A stretch of 64,000 nucleotides of DNA, from assembly GCF_000350225.1 (NCBI RefSeq), contig NW_005179062.1, forward strand, positions 1 to 64,000. Direction: 5' to 3'. The notes beneath the pieces were generated by a model. The model was not told where the DNA came from, made no database searches, and saw only the letters and a list, made by a program, of their open reading frames with translations. Origin of the DNA: Chondrus crispus (taxonomy: Eukaryota; Rhodophyta; Florideophyceae; Gigartinales; Gigartinaceae). Positions within the stretch are counted from its first letter, which is position 1; every line of letters starts with the position of its first letter. This document shows, one piece after another, positions 1 to 9,345 of the stretch. The position numbers and the translations under genes are program-made.

Positions 1-3000
1 CCCAGTCGTCCTGGTGTTCACCCACGTAGTTCCGCAGCATCGAGGCGATTGTTCGGTTATATCGCTCGACTTGCCCGTTCGTCTGGGGATGGTACGCCGA
101 AGTGTACAAATTCGTTATCCCCAGAACGCGGCACGTGCTGTGGAAGAACTTGGCGTTAAACTGCGGTCCGTTATCGGACAGCAACGTGCGCGGGACGCCG
201 TACTTAAACACCCACGATTCGCAGAACGCAACTGCGACCGTGTATGCGGTTATCGTGCGGAGCGCAACAACTTGCGTCAGCTTACTGAAGCGGTCCGTAA
301 TCACGAGCAGGAATCGTTTTCCTGTCTTCGTCTTGGGGAGCGGCCCCAAGATGTCGATTGCGAGGCTCTCGAGGGGCCTCGTAGCTGGAAACAACCTCAA
401 TCGGTTGAGATGTTTCCTCAGCTTGACCCGGTTCATCGCGCAGGTTCGACACCCTCGCACCGTGGCTGCTACGTCTGCAGCCAGGTGGGGCCAGTAGTAC
501 TCGCGTCGAAGTGCGTAGTACATACGGTTCTGGCCGGGGTGCCCCGCGATGGCTGGGTTGTGGCACAGGCGAAGGAGCCTGGCGCGAAGTGTCCGAGGTA
601 CCACCACCTGAACGATATCAGGGTCGAAGGGGTGTCTCCGTTTGAGCACCCCTTGGTGGTCCTCGAAGAACGCGGAGTCCCGGGACTCTGACTGTCGTGC
701 CAAAACGGTTTGGCAGAAGTCATCCACGCGTTGCTCTTCGACTATCTCCTCTATCGTAAGAGGGGCCGGAAGGTCGTCCTGCGGTAGGGCGACCGTGGCA
801 TCGAGCACGCCAGCCTCGGGGTCTTCGGCGCGCTGGATGTCGGCGGCGTCGAACTCGTCGTTCTCCTCCCAAAACGAATTGGGTCCTTGGAGAGCGAGGG
901 CTTCGTCGTTGCCCCTCGGTTCTTCGCGCGTCCGTGCGCGCGACCTTGTTCGGGCTTCGGCTTGGTTCCGTGTCGTTACGAAGACATGGACGGCCTGATG
1001 ATCACAACTGGCGGTACAAGAGTGGTCCGCGAGCTCGTTCGATACGTCTCGAACTGTCGTGCCCCCGTCGAAAGTGGGGATGTCGTCATCCACCTCGACG
1101 GTGGGGCGAGGGTCATCGGCGACCTTCGGCGACACGAGTCGTGACAGGGCATCGGGCACCTGATGCACGCGTCCGGGGCGGTACTGAATGGTGAAATCGT
1201 ATTCAGCCAGACGTAGCCGCCACCGGGTGAGTCTTCCGGAACTCTCGGTGAGTGACATGAGCCATCGGAGGGCGTCATGGTCCGTCCGTACGGTGAACTT
1301 CGTGCCCTCTACGTACGGCCGTAGTGTGCGGACGGCCCACACTACGGCGAAGCACTCGCGTTCGGTAGCGCTGTAGTTGCGCTCACTATCGGACAGTGAG
1401 TACGACCAATACCCCACGGGGCGCCAGTCGTTCGGCTCTTCGTGCCCCTGAAGTAAGGTGCAGCCGAGTTGGTAGGCACTCGCGTCGGTGTCTATCACGT
1501 ACGGACGACCGTGCCGGGGCAACGCGAGGATCGGCGGAGCGATCATGCACTTCTTAAGGTTCTCGAACGCCTGAAGTTGCAGCTCCGTGGGGTTATAGAA
1601 ATCGGGATCCGAATCCTTGCGCGTCATGTCGGTCAGAGGACGCGCAATCTTAGCGAACCCCTTAACGAATCGGCGGTATACGTTACACGCCCCAAGGAAC
1701 GAGCGCACTTGCGTCAACGTCCTTGGGAACGTGAACGTCTTGAATGCGTCGGCCGCCGTATCAGCCACGCTCAACTTGCCTGGGGAGATGACGTGCCCCA
1801 GGTAGTGCACCTTCGGTCGGAAGAAGCTGCACTTCTTGAGCTTAAGGGAGATACCGGAACTCCGCAGTAAGCTCAAGACGGTATCGAGATGCCTCGCGTG
1901 TTCTCCGTGCGTACGGGAGAACACGATCACGTCGTCGAGATAGACGAGGCATATTTGCCAGCGGACTCCAGAGAGTATTATGTCGAGCGCACGTTGGAAG
2001 GTGGCCGGTGCCCCTTTGAGCCCAAACGGCATGCGCAAGTGGCGAAACGTGCCCATGTGCGTCGTAAAAGTGGTCTTATCCCGGTCTTCCGGAGCGACCG
2101 GGATCTGCCAATAACCGGAATTGCAGTCCAACGTGGTGAAGACGGCTGCATCTCCTAACGAGTCGATGCAGTCGTCCATCCGTGGCAGTGGATACGAATC
2201 CGCTGCCGTCTTCGCGTTGAGACGCCGGTAGTCCACGCAGAACCGAAGAGAGCCGTCTTTCTTCGGGACGAGCACCACGGGGGACGCCCACTCGGTGCTC
2301 GCGGGTTCGATAACCCCTGCGTTCAACATCTTGCTGACCTCCTTCGCGACCATTTCGCGCATGGCCGGGCCCTTCCGATAGGGCATAGAACGAATCGGTT
2401 TCGTTCCCGGTTCGAGGGGAATGCGGTGCTCCGTGGCTTGGATCGTTCCAAGCGCACCGCTCCACAGACTCGAGTGCTTACGGAGCATCTCGAGTACGAG
2501 GCCACGGAGCTTGTCATCGTCGATGTATGACAGGTCGATCTCTTTTTCCCAATCCATCGGTGGATTTTCGGGATCCTTTTGCTCGGGGAGTACAGTATCT
2601 CTCGCCGTCGGTTGGCATAAAGGCGACCGTTCGTCCGGGTCGACCCCCCTGCCCCCGGTGGTGGTCTTATCGTCGGAGTTGGATCGGCCAACTCCTACCC
2701 CACCGACTTGATCGGTCACGTCGGTCAGGTGTAGCGCGTGCGCGATCCCCTCGGCGACCTTACGTTCGGGAGTGAGGATCGCGAGGGGGTTGCGCTTCGC
2801 GTATCCAACGACGGTGTGCTTCGGAAGCCGCTTTTCTCGTCGTGAGAAATTAGCGACGATGACGTCGAAGGTCTGATTTGGTAGGACCTCCGCGACGCCA
2901 TTCGTCAGCCTCACTCCATGTCGGTGTTGGAGTGAGGGCTTGGGCTCCAGGAACACGAGGCCCCTCCCTGCGGTTGTCACACGCACACAGGCTTGTGACA

Positions 3001-3850
3001 TCGCGGGGATGGTAACCCAGCGGGCGATTCGGATCGCCTGCGGGGCCTCCTGGCGTACGTCCGGCCGACCCGTGTGTCGTCCGTGTCGCCTGGTAGGGGG
3101 AGTCGACTCCCCCTTTCCGTCGACGATGGCGACAGAACCGCCTTGGCGTAGCTCCATTCGTTGAGCTTCGATGTCGATACATCGCACGTGCGTATCGATG
3201 AAGGCCGTGCCGAGGAGGACTGGCACGGCGAGCCGGTCCGCGACTACGAACGGAATTCGGAACACCGTGTTCCTCAACCGCACGGCCAGGCAGACGACGG
3301 CCGAAAGCTTGAGGGGGTTGCTATTCGCGCCTGCCAATCGTGGCAGAGGTGCGTCGTGCACGACGTAACGCGTCCAATCGGGGGGAAGGTCGGCCTTCCT
3401 CACCAGATTATACCCCGAGCACGTATCAACGGCGATCGTGCGGGGTTTAAATTCATTTCCCTCTGTGGCTATCGAGCCGAGGACGTTGTAGATCTTCGAC
3501 GTCATAAGGCAAATGACGCCGTCGACAACCTTCGGGGCGACCTTATCGGTGAGGTCGTTCCGCCGGGGCCTTCGATTTCGGTGCTGGCCCCGCTTGCGTT
3601 TCCTTCTCCCCCCTCCTTGGGACGTCGGCGGATCAGTGACGCCCCTCGGATTACTCGAATCCGTACGACACGGACCTTTCTCCGGCGACCTTGGGCTCGC
3701 GGGAGTCTGGGGGTCGACCGAATCTTTTCGGTCGTCGTTGCCCCCGTCGCCTTCGTTACGCCTCACCGGGACGTCGGCTGTCCCGATGTCTTGTGCTCCT
3801 AACGTCGGGCCTTCGGAGGCCTCGACGTGCGCTCGCTCCTGTATCGGCAT
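1..3850 (-). CDS. pol: Pol polyprotein of G1 (protease, RT, RNase H, integrase), 3' end outside window
   Basis: The minus-strand frame runs from ATG at 3850 to base 1 without a stop that I could find. Landmarks at 2557 (MDWEKEID, before RT) and 40 (in the integrase) share that frame. In order: a retropepsin-like site (VDTCSGYN, near 3450), RT with LVYLDDVIVFS (about 1920-1950), RNase H with IDTDASAYQLG (about 1480-1500), the integrase zinc region with H-x-H and CRTCAMN (about 440-560) and the core D-D-E region, including DNGPQFNAKF at about 160-185. It copies element RNA into DNA and integrates it. The corresponding G2 frame is broken five times, so G1 looks like a recent, possibly competent copy. 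Confidence 0.92.
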   Translation of the reverse strand, partial: MPIQERAHVEASEGPTLGAQDIGTADVPVRRNEGDGGNDDRKDSVDPQTPASPRSPEKGPCRTDSSNPRGVTDPPTSQGGGRRKRKRGQHRNRRPRRNDLTDKVAPKVVDGVICLMTSKIYNVLGSIATEGNEFKPRTIAVDTCSGYNLVRKADLPPDWTRYVVHDAPLPRLAGANSNPLKLSAVVCLAVRLRNTVFRIPFVVADRLAVPVLLGTAFIDTHVRCIDIEAQRMELRQGGSVAIVDGKGESTPPTRRHGRHTGRPDVRQEAPQAIRIARWVTIPAMSQACVRVTTAGRGLVFLEPKPSLQHRHGVRLTNGVAEVLPNQTFDVIVANFSRREKRLPKHTVVGYAKRNPLAILTPERKVAEGIAHALHLTDVTDQVGGVGVGRSNSDDKTTTGGRGVDPDERSPLCQPTARDTVLPEQKDPENPPMDWEKEIDLSYIDDDKLRGLVLEMLRKHSSLWSGALGTIQATEHRIPLEPGTKPIRSMPYRKGPAMREMVAKEVSKMLNAGVIEPASTEWASPVVLVPKKDGSLRFCVDYRRLNAKTAADSYPLPRMDDCIDSLGDAAVFTTLDCNSGYWQIPVAPEDRDKTTFTTHMGTFRHLRMPFGLKGAPATFQRALDIILSGVRWQICLVYLDDVIVFSRTHGEHARHLDTVLSLLRSSGISLKLKKCSFFRPKVHYLGHVISPGKLSVADTAADAFKTFTFPRTLTQVRSFLGACNVYRRFVKGFAKIARPLTDMTRKDSDPDFYNPTELQLQAFENLKKCMIAPPILALPRHGRPYVIDTDASAYQLGCTLLQGHEEPNDWRPVGYWSYSLSDSERNYSATERECFAVVWAVRTLRPYVEGTKFTVRTDHDALRWLMSLTESSGRLTRWRLRLAEYDFTIQYRPGRVHQVPDALSRLVSPKVADDPRPTVEVDDDIPTFDGGTTVRDVSNELADHSCTASCDHQAVHVFVTTRNQAEARTRSRARTREEPRGNDEALALQGPNSFWEENDEFDAADIQRAEDPEAGVLDATVALPQDDLPAPLTIEEIVEEQRVDDFCQTVLARQSESRDSAFFEDHQGVLKRRHPFDPDIVQVVVPRTLRARLLRLCHNPAIAGHPGQNRMYYALRREYYWPHLAADVAATVRGCRTCAMNRVKLRKHLNRLRLFPATRPLESLAIDILGPLPKTKTGKRFLLVITDRFSKLTQVVALRTITAYTVAVAFCESWVFKYGVPRTLLSDNGPQFNAKFFHSTCRVLGITNLYTSAYHPQTNGQVERYNRTIASMLRNYVGEHQDDW

Positions 3851-3990
3851 TACAGGAGCTCCTCTGTTCGCCTCCGGTAGCGGGGGATGTATTATCGGAC
3901 AATACCCCCCGTGTCCTTGGCGAGCACGCGGGGTCGGGTCTAGTTCGTGGAGAAGAGACGGCTCACGCGACTGCGTGTACGTAACCGTCT

Positions 3991-6561
3991 TTACCCTTTT
4001 TTCGAACTACCTGTGCTATCGGAGCTAACCTCCTGGCTATCGACGGCCATGTCTTCTTCGGGTAGCCGTCCGCGTGGGTAGGGACGATCCCCCCACTGCG
4101 GCTCAGCGGCCCTGGCGAAGTATTCCGGTACTTCCGGGCCTTGACCTGCGGCGTCCGGTCGTTGCAGGATATGGGGGACGAAGCGAGTCGGCTCGCCTTC
4201 GTGACCCTCCGTGGGTAGAGGGTAGGGATCCTCTACCCAGTCTTGCAGGTACATTATCGCATTTTGTACCTGTTGGGGTAACCGAGAACGGTCTCGGTCC
4301 CCTCTCTGCTCTTGGCGCGGGTATCTTGTGTCCGCCTGGCGGTAGGCGGGTCGATCCCGACGATCGACTTCGTTACGACGGTACCCGCCTCCACGGGGGG
4401 CGAAGCGTGCGCCCCCACCCGATCGGTTCGGGAAGCCTTGACGCGGGGGACGGCCCTCGCCCGCCGCTTGCCGGAGGAGATTACGCGCCCCTGGGCGCGT
4501 CTCCATCTGGTAGCGGTAGTTCCTGTACGCCGTGAACATTCGTTGTTCCGGCGACAGGAACGGGCACGCGTACATGGCATGCCCGTACGTACGGCATAGC
4601 CAGCACACGTACGCGCTGCCGTCCGTTGAGGCGAAGGTCGCTGCGTGCCGCGCCTCCTCATCGGTGAGGAGGGGCACGCGAGGCGAGGCGCTTCCCTTAT
4701 CTCGATTTGAGATATCGAGCTCGGCGACGCGGGGGTCCGTGCCCCTTGCCACTCTCGGAGTGGCCGCGAATGCGGTCGCGTAACTCGATGTCGTTCCGGT
4801 CGACATCGGTGAGGGGGTTCGTGCCCCCACGGGCCCTGCTCCTTGCGTAATGAGGACAGGGTCGGCCTGCCACTCATCCTCCCCGATATGGAGGGTCGAG
4901 GCGGGCGAACTTGTCGCGGCGGACTTCGTAGTCCTGCCAGCCCTCCCTGCCGGTTTCGGATCCGGCAGAGGTAAACCGCGCCGAGCGCGGTACGTGGTAC
5001 CTTCCGCCGTGGCGATACGGCGGATGGTCGGAAGATCGGTCTTCTGACTGCCTGGCAGCCTTTGCACCGTCTCGGATACTGCGGCACGGGTTGCCGGTGC
5101 AAGTCCCCGCACGAAGTAGTGCGCGAGGGACTGTTCGGTGAAGACTGCCGTGCATCGGAACGCGGCAGTCTCGAGTCGGTCAGCAAACGTGCTTTCCGTC
5201 TCATGCGATTGCTGTCGCGCCGTAGCGACAGCGTCGTACGCTTCACCTAACACGTCGTCCGTGAGGTAGCGTTTCAAGAATTGATTCACGAGCCCCGGCC
5301 AGCTCACGTCGTCGTGGAGCTGGCCGGCGCGGAGGCCACGCATCGTGTAACTCGTATACAGGCGCTCCGCGTCGCGCTCGAGGAAGTGCGCGAGGACTCG
5401 TACCGCAACACCTTCGGTCAGGTGTTGCGAGTTGAAGGTGATTCGGATATCCTTCAAGAACGGCAGCAGCTGGATCGGGTCGGTACCGTCGAAGCTGCGC
5501 ATCGTGGGACGGATCCCACGACAGCGTTGGACGTACTTCGCGATCCGTCCCGCGTCACCCGAGGTAACGAGCCTCGAGGTGTTATCCAAGCGGTACATAC
5601 GATAGTCAGCAACGGCGCTGAACTCTTGGATCATCGTATGTACCGGCTCGAGCCCGGGTTCAGCGGGACCCAGCGTGCCGAAGGAGGTAATCGGTAGCGT
5701 ACGGACGTCTACCGGACCTGGATGCTCGGCGTAACTCGCCGGCGGGTAGCCGCCCCAGCGGGGATCGACGGAGAACACTGGTTCTCCGGATCCGCGGGCG
5801 GCTCCTCCACGGTCCTGTTCGTCCGCGTACGATACGCGGTCCACTTGCCGCCTACTTCCGGCGATAGGAGGCAAGGCTTGGGTCTCAGACGCGAAGTTCG
5901 CGCCCATCGGAGGACGGCTTCCTTCTGCAGTCCGACTGGTAGCGGCACCAGTCGGACGCCAACCTTCGGGGGCGGCGGCGCTCGGAGGTACGGTACCGCC
6001 GGGCCCTCTCGAGGGGGCACCGGGTAGCCCTTCGGCCATGGTACGTTCCATGTCACGAGCACGCCGACGAGTGGCGTTGAGCTCAGCGGAGAGGTGCGCG
6101 AACGCACCCAATTGCTCTGCGGTCGGAGAGGTTCGGTCCTCGGGTCGTCTCACCGAGGTCGGCCTCTCAGGGCGACCTTGCCCGGACGGTCCGGGCGAGG
6201 CGAAACGGGAGTCTTCGACGAGCACTATCCGCGAGTGTAACTCGTCGATCAGTGCTCGGAGATTCTCTAAGGACTGCGTCACTCTATCGAACCTCCCTTC
6301 ACGCAGGGAGCGGAGTTCGGCCATACATCGAGTGTATACATGGTCCGATACATCGATCCGAAGGGAAGTACGGACTTCCTCGATGTATTCGGCTATGCGT
6401 TCGAACATCGCCGCCGCTCTTTCCTCAGAGGATCCGAGCGACGGTTCGCGGTCACGAAGACCTGCGTCGCCGTCGCCCGACGGGGCGGATGGGGACTGCA
6501 CAGCGGCCGGGCTCAGATCCGCCGCTTCGGAGCGGTTCGAAGGCTCAAACTCTTGGCTCAT
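3991..6561 (-). CDS. gag: Gag polyprotein of G1
   Basis: 856 codons, intact. The N-terminal third is acidic and Pro/Ser-rich with a predicted helical segment near residues 50-110. A retrotransposon-gag capsid-like core lies around residues 355-490. A CCHC zinc knuckle (CWLCRTYGHAMYAC, CX2CX3GHX4C) is at about 653-667, followed by an Arg/Gly-rich tail. The family role is to form the capsid particle and bind element RNA. The start at 6561 (MSQEFEP) is supported by the same start in G2 (MSQEYAT at 43776). The stop lies 141 bases upstream of the pol ATG, so pol is a separate reading frame; how it is translated is not evident. Confidence 0.93.
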   Translation of the reverse strand: MSQEFEPSNRSEAADLSPAAVQSPSAPSGDGDAGLRDREPSLGSSEERAAAMFERIAEYIEEVRTSLRIDVSDHVYTRCMAELRSLREGRFDRVTQSLENLRALIDELHSRIVLVEDSRFASPGPSGQGRPERPTSVRRPEDRTSPTAEQLGAFAHLSAELNATRRRARDMERTMAEGLPGAPSRGPGGTVPPSAAAPEGWRPTGAATSRTAEGSRPPMGANFASETQALPPIAGSRRQVDRVSYADEQDRGGAARGSGEPVFSVDPRWGGYPPASYAEHPGPVDVRTLPITSFGTLGPAEPGLEPVHTMIQEFSAVADYRMYRLDNTSRLVTSGDAGRIAKYVQRCRGIRPTMRSFDGTDPIQLLPFLKDIRITFNSQHLTEGVAVRVLAHFLERDAERLYTSYTMRGLRAGQLHDDVSWPGLVNQFLKRYLTDDVLGEAYDAVATARQQSHETESTFADRLETAAFRCTAVFTEQSLAHYFVRGLAPATRAAVSETVQRLPGSQKTDLPTIRRIATAEGTTYRARRGLPLPDPKPAGRAGRTTKSAATSSPASTLHIGEDEWQADPVLITQGAGPVGARTPSPMSTGTTSSYATAFAATPRVARGTDPRVAELDISNRDKGSASPRVPLLTDEEARHAATFASTDGSAYVCWLCRTYGHAMYACPFLSPEQRMFTAYRNYRYQMETRPGARNLLRQAAGEGRPPRQGFPNRSGGGARFAPRGGGYRRNEVDRRDRPAYRQADTRYPRQEQRGDRDRSRLPQQVQNAIMYLQDWVEDPYPLPTEGHEGEPTRFVPHILQRPDAAGQGPEVPEYFARAAEPQWGDRPYPRGRLPEEDMAVDSQEVSSDSTGSSKKG

Positions 6562-6618
6562 CTCAACGCGATCGGTTCGCGGAGGGAAGCGGAAGTCTTC
6601 TCGGAGATCGGACTTCAG

Positions 6619-6640
6619 GGTCTTCTAGGTCGGGAGACCA
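6619..6640 (-). other. Primer binding site of G1
   Basis: One base inside the LTR, the minus strand reads TGGTCTCCCGACCTAG. The TGG start is the complement of a tRNA CCA tail, as expected for a classical 3'-end tRNA primer. G2 has the same block at 43702 with CGG. I cannot assign the tRNA. Confidence 0.6.
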
Positions 6641-6641
6641 C

Positions 6642-7278
6642 TGTAGCATAAACACCCCCAGCGATAGGGGTGTATGCGCAGTTCGACCGAGACCCTTGTC
6701 GATCGGGAAGACGGGGGTGAAGCAGGACACCGGCTAACGGCACCGGGTAGCGGGTCCGGGTAGCGTGGTAGAGCGGGAACGGGGAGGACGCCGGTACGCG
6801 CGAGCGGTTCGACGCCTCGACGCCCCGGCGCGGTACTGGGTAACGATCCAGTACCGACGGGCGGAGGCGGAGCCGACTCGTGGGTGTACCGCGCGCGTCC
6901 TCAACCGGCGCTCGGTGCCGCTCTGAGGTAATTAGCGAGCGTTACCTTAGAATAAGCGGGAAGTCGGACCTTGACGGTCGGTGGGTGACAAGTCCGTGCC
7001 TGTCCTCCTCCCTCGCCGCCGGTCCGCTCCATATTTAATATACAAAACAATCTATAACACTACAGTACCGAAGCACTGTAGTGGTCTACTGTAGTACCGA
7101 TCGGACCGTACTGTAATACTGTGAGCCATCGTGGCTGACAGTACACGTGTATGCGCGTGCGGCCTGTACCCGAGGGGTACACGTGGCCACGCGCGGTAGT
7201 ACTGTAGAGCCCGAGGCTCTACAGTATTGGATCCGTTGTTGATCTAATCTAAAAAGCCCCAGGGGGGGTTATACTACA
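6642..7278 (-). repeat. 5' LTR of gypsy element G1
   Basis: On the minus strand it begins TGTAGTATAACC and ends TTTATGCTACA, matching the ends of the LTRs at 43026-43699, 55538-56252 and 22859-23449. It holds a conserved TATA-like block (TATTAAATATGGAGCGGACC, about 7019-7040 on the opposite strand), a probable core promoter because all four LTRs keep it, and a series of inverted repeats at 7050-7225. Confidence 0.9.
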
Positions 7279-8124
7279 ATGTACACATCGCCAGGTTGCT
7301 GCGTGTACGTACACTTGTACACGTCGCCTACATACGGTCCGGCGCGTGTCCGAGCACAGTACATGTGAATTAAAAGTACAACAAGTATTTCTCGCAAGAG
7401 ACATGTACTTACGTGAGTATTCAGTGTACGTGTCACGCTGTATGCGACCCTTGCATCAGCATGCGCCGTTGTACTACACTCTCGTCAGCATGCGCCGTTG
7501 TACTACACTCTCGTCAGCATGCGACGTTGTACTGTGCTCTCGTTATGGTGCGCCGTTGGATGCAAGTTGATGACAGTACTCGTGTGATTCACATCGGATA
7601 TCACGTGAGATGTGTAGAAAGTCTGGATGCACATTGTTGCTATCCGTGATAGTTGTCTGGCAGTGTGTACCGAAATTAGTAAGGTACGAAACAAGGGCAT
7701 GCATGGGGACTGAGATATGACAGGACTTTGCGTTGTTGGAAATAGAGAGATGCCAAGTTGTTCATTGTGCAAGAATATATTCTGTCATGTCTGGATGCAG
7801 ATTAGTAAGGTGTGAAACGATTGCATGCATAGGGCCCATGGTTTACAGTCACTCGAAATGTGTAGAAACTGTTGTGCACTGATAGTCAATAGTCAATTCG
7901 TAAGGTGGAAATAGAACAGTGTGGACCGGCCAGAAGAGGACCGCGCTTGGTCGCGCATATGGTGAGTACGGTTTACCAGGTGCCAAAGTAATGGGATAGT
8001 GTAACACTCAAAGTGTATAAGTATCGCCGAAAGACGGCTCCAAGTAAACCTCGGCACCAACTCCTTCACTCACACACATCAGCCTGCCCACCTTCTTTCC
8101 CTTGCCCCTCCGAACCTACCATTA
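7279..8124 (+). repeat. 5' LTR of copia element C1, 5'-truncated by G1
   Basis: Matches 16113-16929 (the C1 3' LTR) nearly base for base, ending CCGAACCTACCATTA at 8124. The first ~435 bp of the LTR are missing because G1 was inserted at the point matching 16113; they should lie beyond the other G1 LTR outside the window. A 29-bp tandem unit (cagcatgcgccgttgtacta, 7457-7540) is present in three copies here against two in the 3' LTR. Confidence 0.93.
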
Positions 8125-8138
8125 GGATATGGGCCCAG
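8125..8138 (+). other. C1 primer binding site, half-tRNA type
   Basis: Directly after the LTR the sequence reads ggatatgggcccag. Drosophila copia has GGTTATGGGCCCAG here, which pairs with the anticodon region of initiator Met tRNA rather than its 3' end. 13 of 14 bases agree. C3 has GGTTATGGGCC in the same place. The tRNA primer is inferred from that family precedent. Confidence 0.75.
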
Positions 8139-8501
8139 TCCCTCGCTGTAGTTTCACTGCATGAGTCTGTCGTTCTCGTTCCGTTGTTTCTGCCGTCGTT
8201 GTCGCTGTCGTTTTCGCTGCCGTTTCTCGTCGTTCTTTCCGCTGGTCTTCTCGCTGTCGTTGTCGCTCTCGTTCTTGCCGTCGTTCTTGGTTTTGGTTTT
8301 CGCTGCTGCTGTCGTTCTTGCTCTCTTGTGTGAATTGGTTTTGGTCACCGCCCCCGCTGTCTTCGTTGTCTTCGTTCTTGATTTGGCTTTCGTTCTTGCT
8401 GTGGTTCTTGCTGCTGTCTCTGTCTTTGGTCTTCGTCTTCGTTTCCGCTCCCGCTACCGCCGTCGTCGTCAATCTCGCATTTGGTTTTTCTTCGTTCTCT
8501 C
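8139..8501 (+). other. C1 leader, low-complexity TCGTT/CTGTCGTT-rich tract
   Basis: Between primer site and the zinc-finger ORF the + strand is a cryptic repeat of cgtt, ctgt and tctc units (about 8160-8480). It is open in several frames on both strands only because of this composition (Arg/Phe/Val-rich or Gln/Glu/Lys-rich translations). It probably serves as 5' untranslated leader or packaging sequence; no coding role can be supported. Confidence 0.5.
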
Positions 8502-9173
8502 ATGCAAAGTAAGTTTTGAGTTTCTTTCCATTTCCTACACATCTAAGTGATTGTCTTTGCACGTTTTGGTGGTTCTTAAGAGCAATAATTCCAAAATCTG
8601 TTACTGACGATTATCTTCATATTCCTTATTGTGAATACCTGTTTTTACGGGGTTGTGTTAGATCTGGAATTAGTACTGGTGCGCTCTGCGCCTGGGCAGC
8701 TGGTCACCTGTCGAACGGTTCGGACATCGGAGGTCGTATCCGTTGAGGTGCTTGAGCCTGAGGATCAACCTTCGCCTCGGCTCGCGCTTCCGGGTCCGTC
8801 CTCGAGTTGCGCACCATATAGGATTCCTCGTATTCCGCGCTCTGTTCCCGCACCAATAAAGAGAACTACGCATCGACTTTCTGCTCGGAAAGCGGCTGTT
8901 CTCGCGGATAAAGAGTTTAAGCGTGAGCGCAAGAGGAATCGTAAGGTGTGCCCGCGGTATAAGCGGTATTGTAAAGTGTGCGGCGTTAGTGGCAATAGTG
9001 GGAAGGCCTTTTACGACCACATTCAGTCTAGGTCTCATCGCATTCAAGTTGCCAACGCTAAGGAGACTCCGCGTTGTATCCCTTGCAATCGCGTCTTTGA
9101 GTCTCACGGGCACCTGAAGTGCCACGAGAGCGGTGCCGCACACTTAAAGGTAGTTTGTGAACAGAATAGTTAG
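8502..9173 (+). CDS. Spliced C2H2 zinc-finger ORF in the C1 leader
   Basis: An ATG at 8502 gives two codons plus one base, then GTAAGT at 8509 starts a probable 153-bp intron ending TTAG at 8661. Splicing joins ATG-CAA-A to AT-CTG-GAA in frame with a 171-codon open frame that has no ATG of its own. The C-terminal half is basic (ERKRNRK) and carries two U1-type C2H2 fingers: CKVCGVSGNSGKAFYDH with a second His six residues on, and CIPCNRVFESHGHLKCH plus AAHL. Such fingers bind double-stranded RNA or DNA. It is placed between primer site and gag, where copia elements normally have nothing. It could be a captured host exon or a nucleic-acid-binding accessory protein; function unknown. Confidence 0.65.
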
Positions 9174-9345
9174 GGATTTCACCCAAATAAATTCACATAT
9201 CTGTTCGCAAATTTCTCCTAGCGCAACTTCATAGTAATCATATCGAACTTCTTACACGAGTGGGCTTGCCATTGTGTTGACTATCGGTTAACGGCTTGGG
9301 ATCCCCGAACGGATTTTCGAATACTTGAAGTTTATTTGCACTAAA

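Larger units (their letters stand above)
1..7278 (-). mobile_element. Ty3/gypsy chromovirus-like element G1, 5' part (continues past window start)
   Basis: A minus-strand LTR retrotransposon reading leftward: 5' LTR (6642-7278), primer site, gag (6561-3991), then pol (from 3850 to the window edge). Order and motifs match Ty3/gypsy: aspartic protease, then reverse transcriptase with YLDD, RNase H and integrase. The same family as G2 at 43-56 kb, where a chromodomain is visible. The LTR's outer edge at 7278 abuts sequence of the C1 5' LTR, so G1 was inserted into C1; atgta at 7279-7283 is the expected target duplication, its partner lying outside. I saw no stop or frameshift in gag or in the pol frame. 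Confidence 0.9.

Noticed and set aside
1..3802. Many plus-strand open frames over the G1 pol region
   Set aside because: They are antisense shadows of the GC-rich pol gene. The minus frame carries all protease, RT, RNase H and integrase motifs. The G1 pol region is distinct from the antisense module of G2, where the antisense frame itself is conserved.
6642..7278. Closely spaced inverted repeats that could suggest a CRISPR-like array
   Set aside because: The hairpins differ in sequence and spacing, lie inside an LTR, and the genome is eukaryotic.
8122..8472. Gln/Glu/Lys-rich minus-strand open frame in the C1 leader
   Set aside because: A low-complexity complement of a TCGTT-rich tract; no motif, and the opposite strand is equally open.
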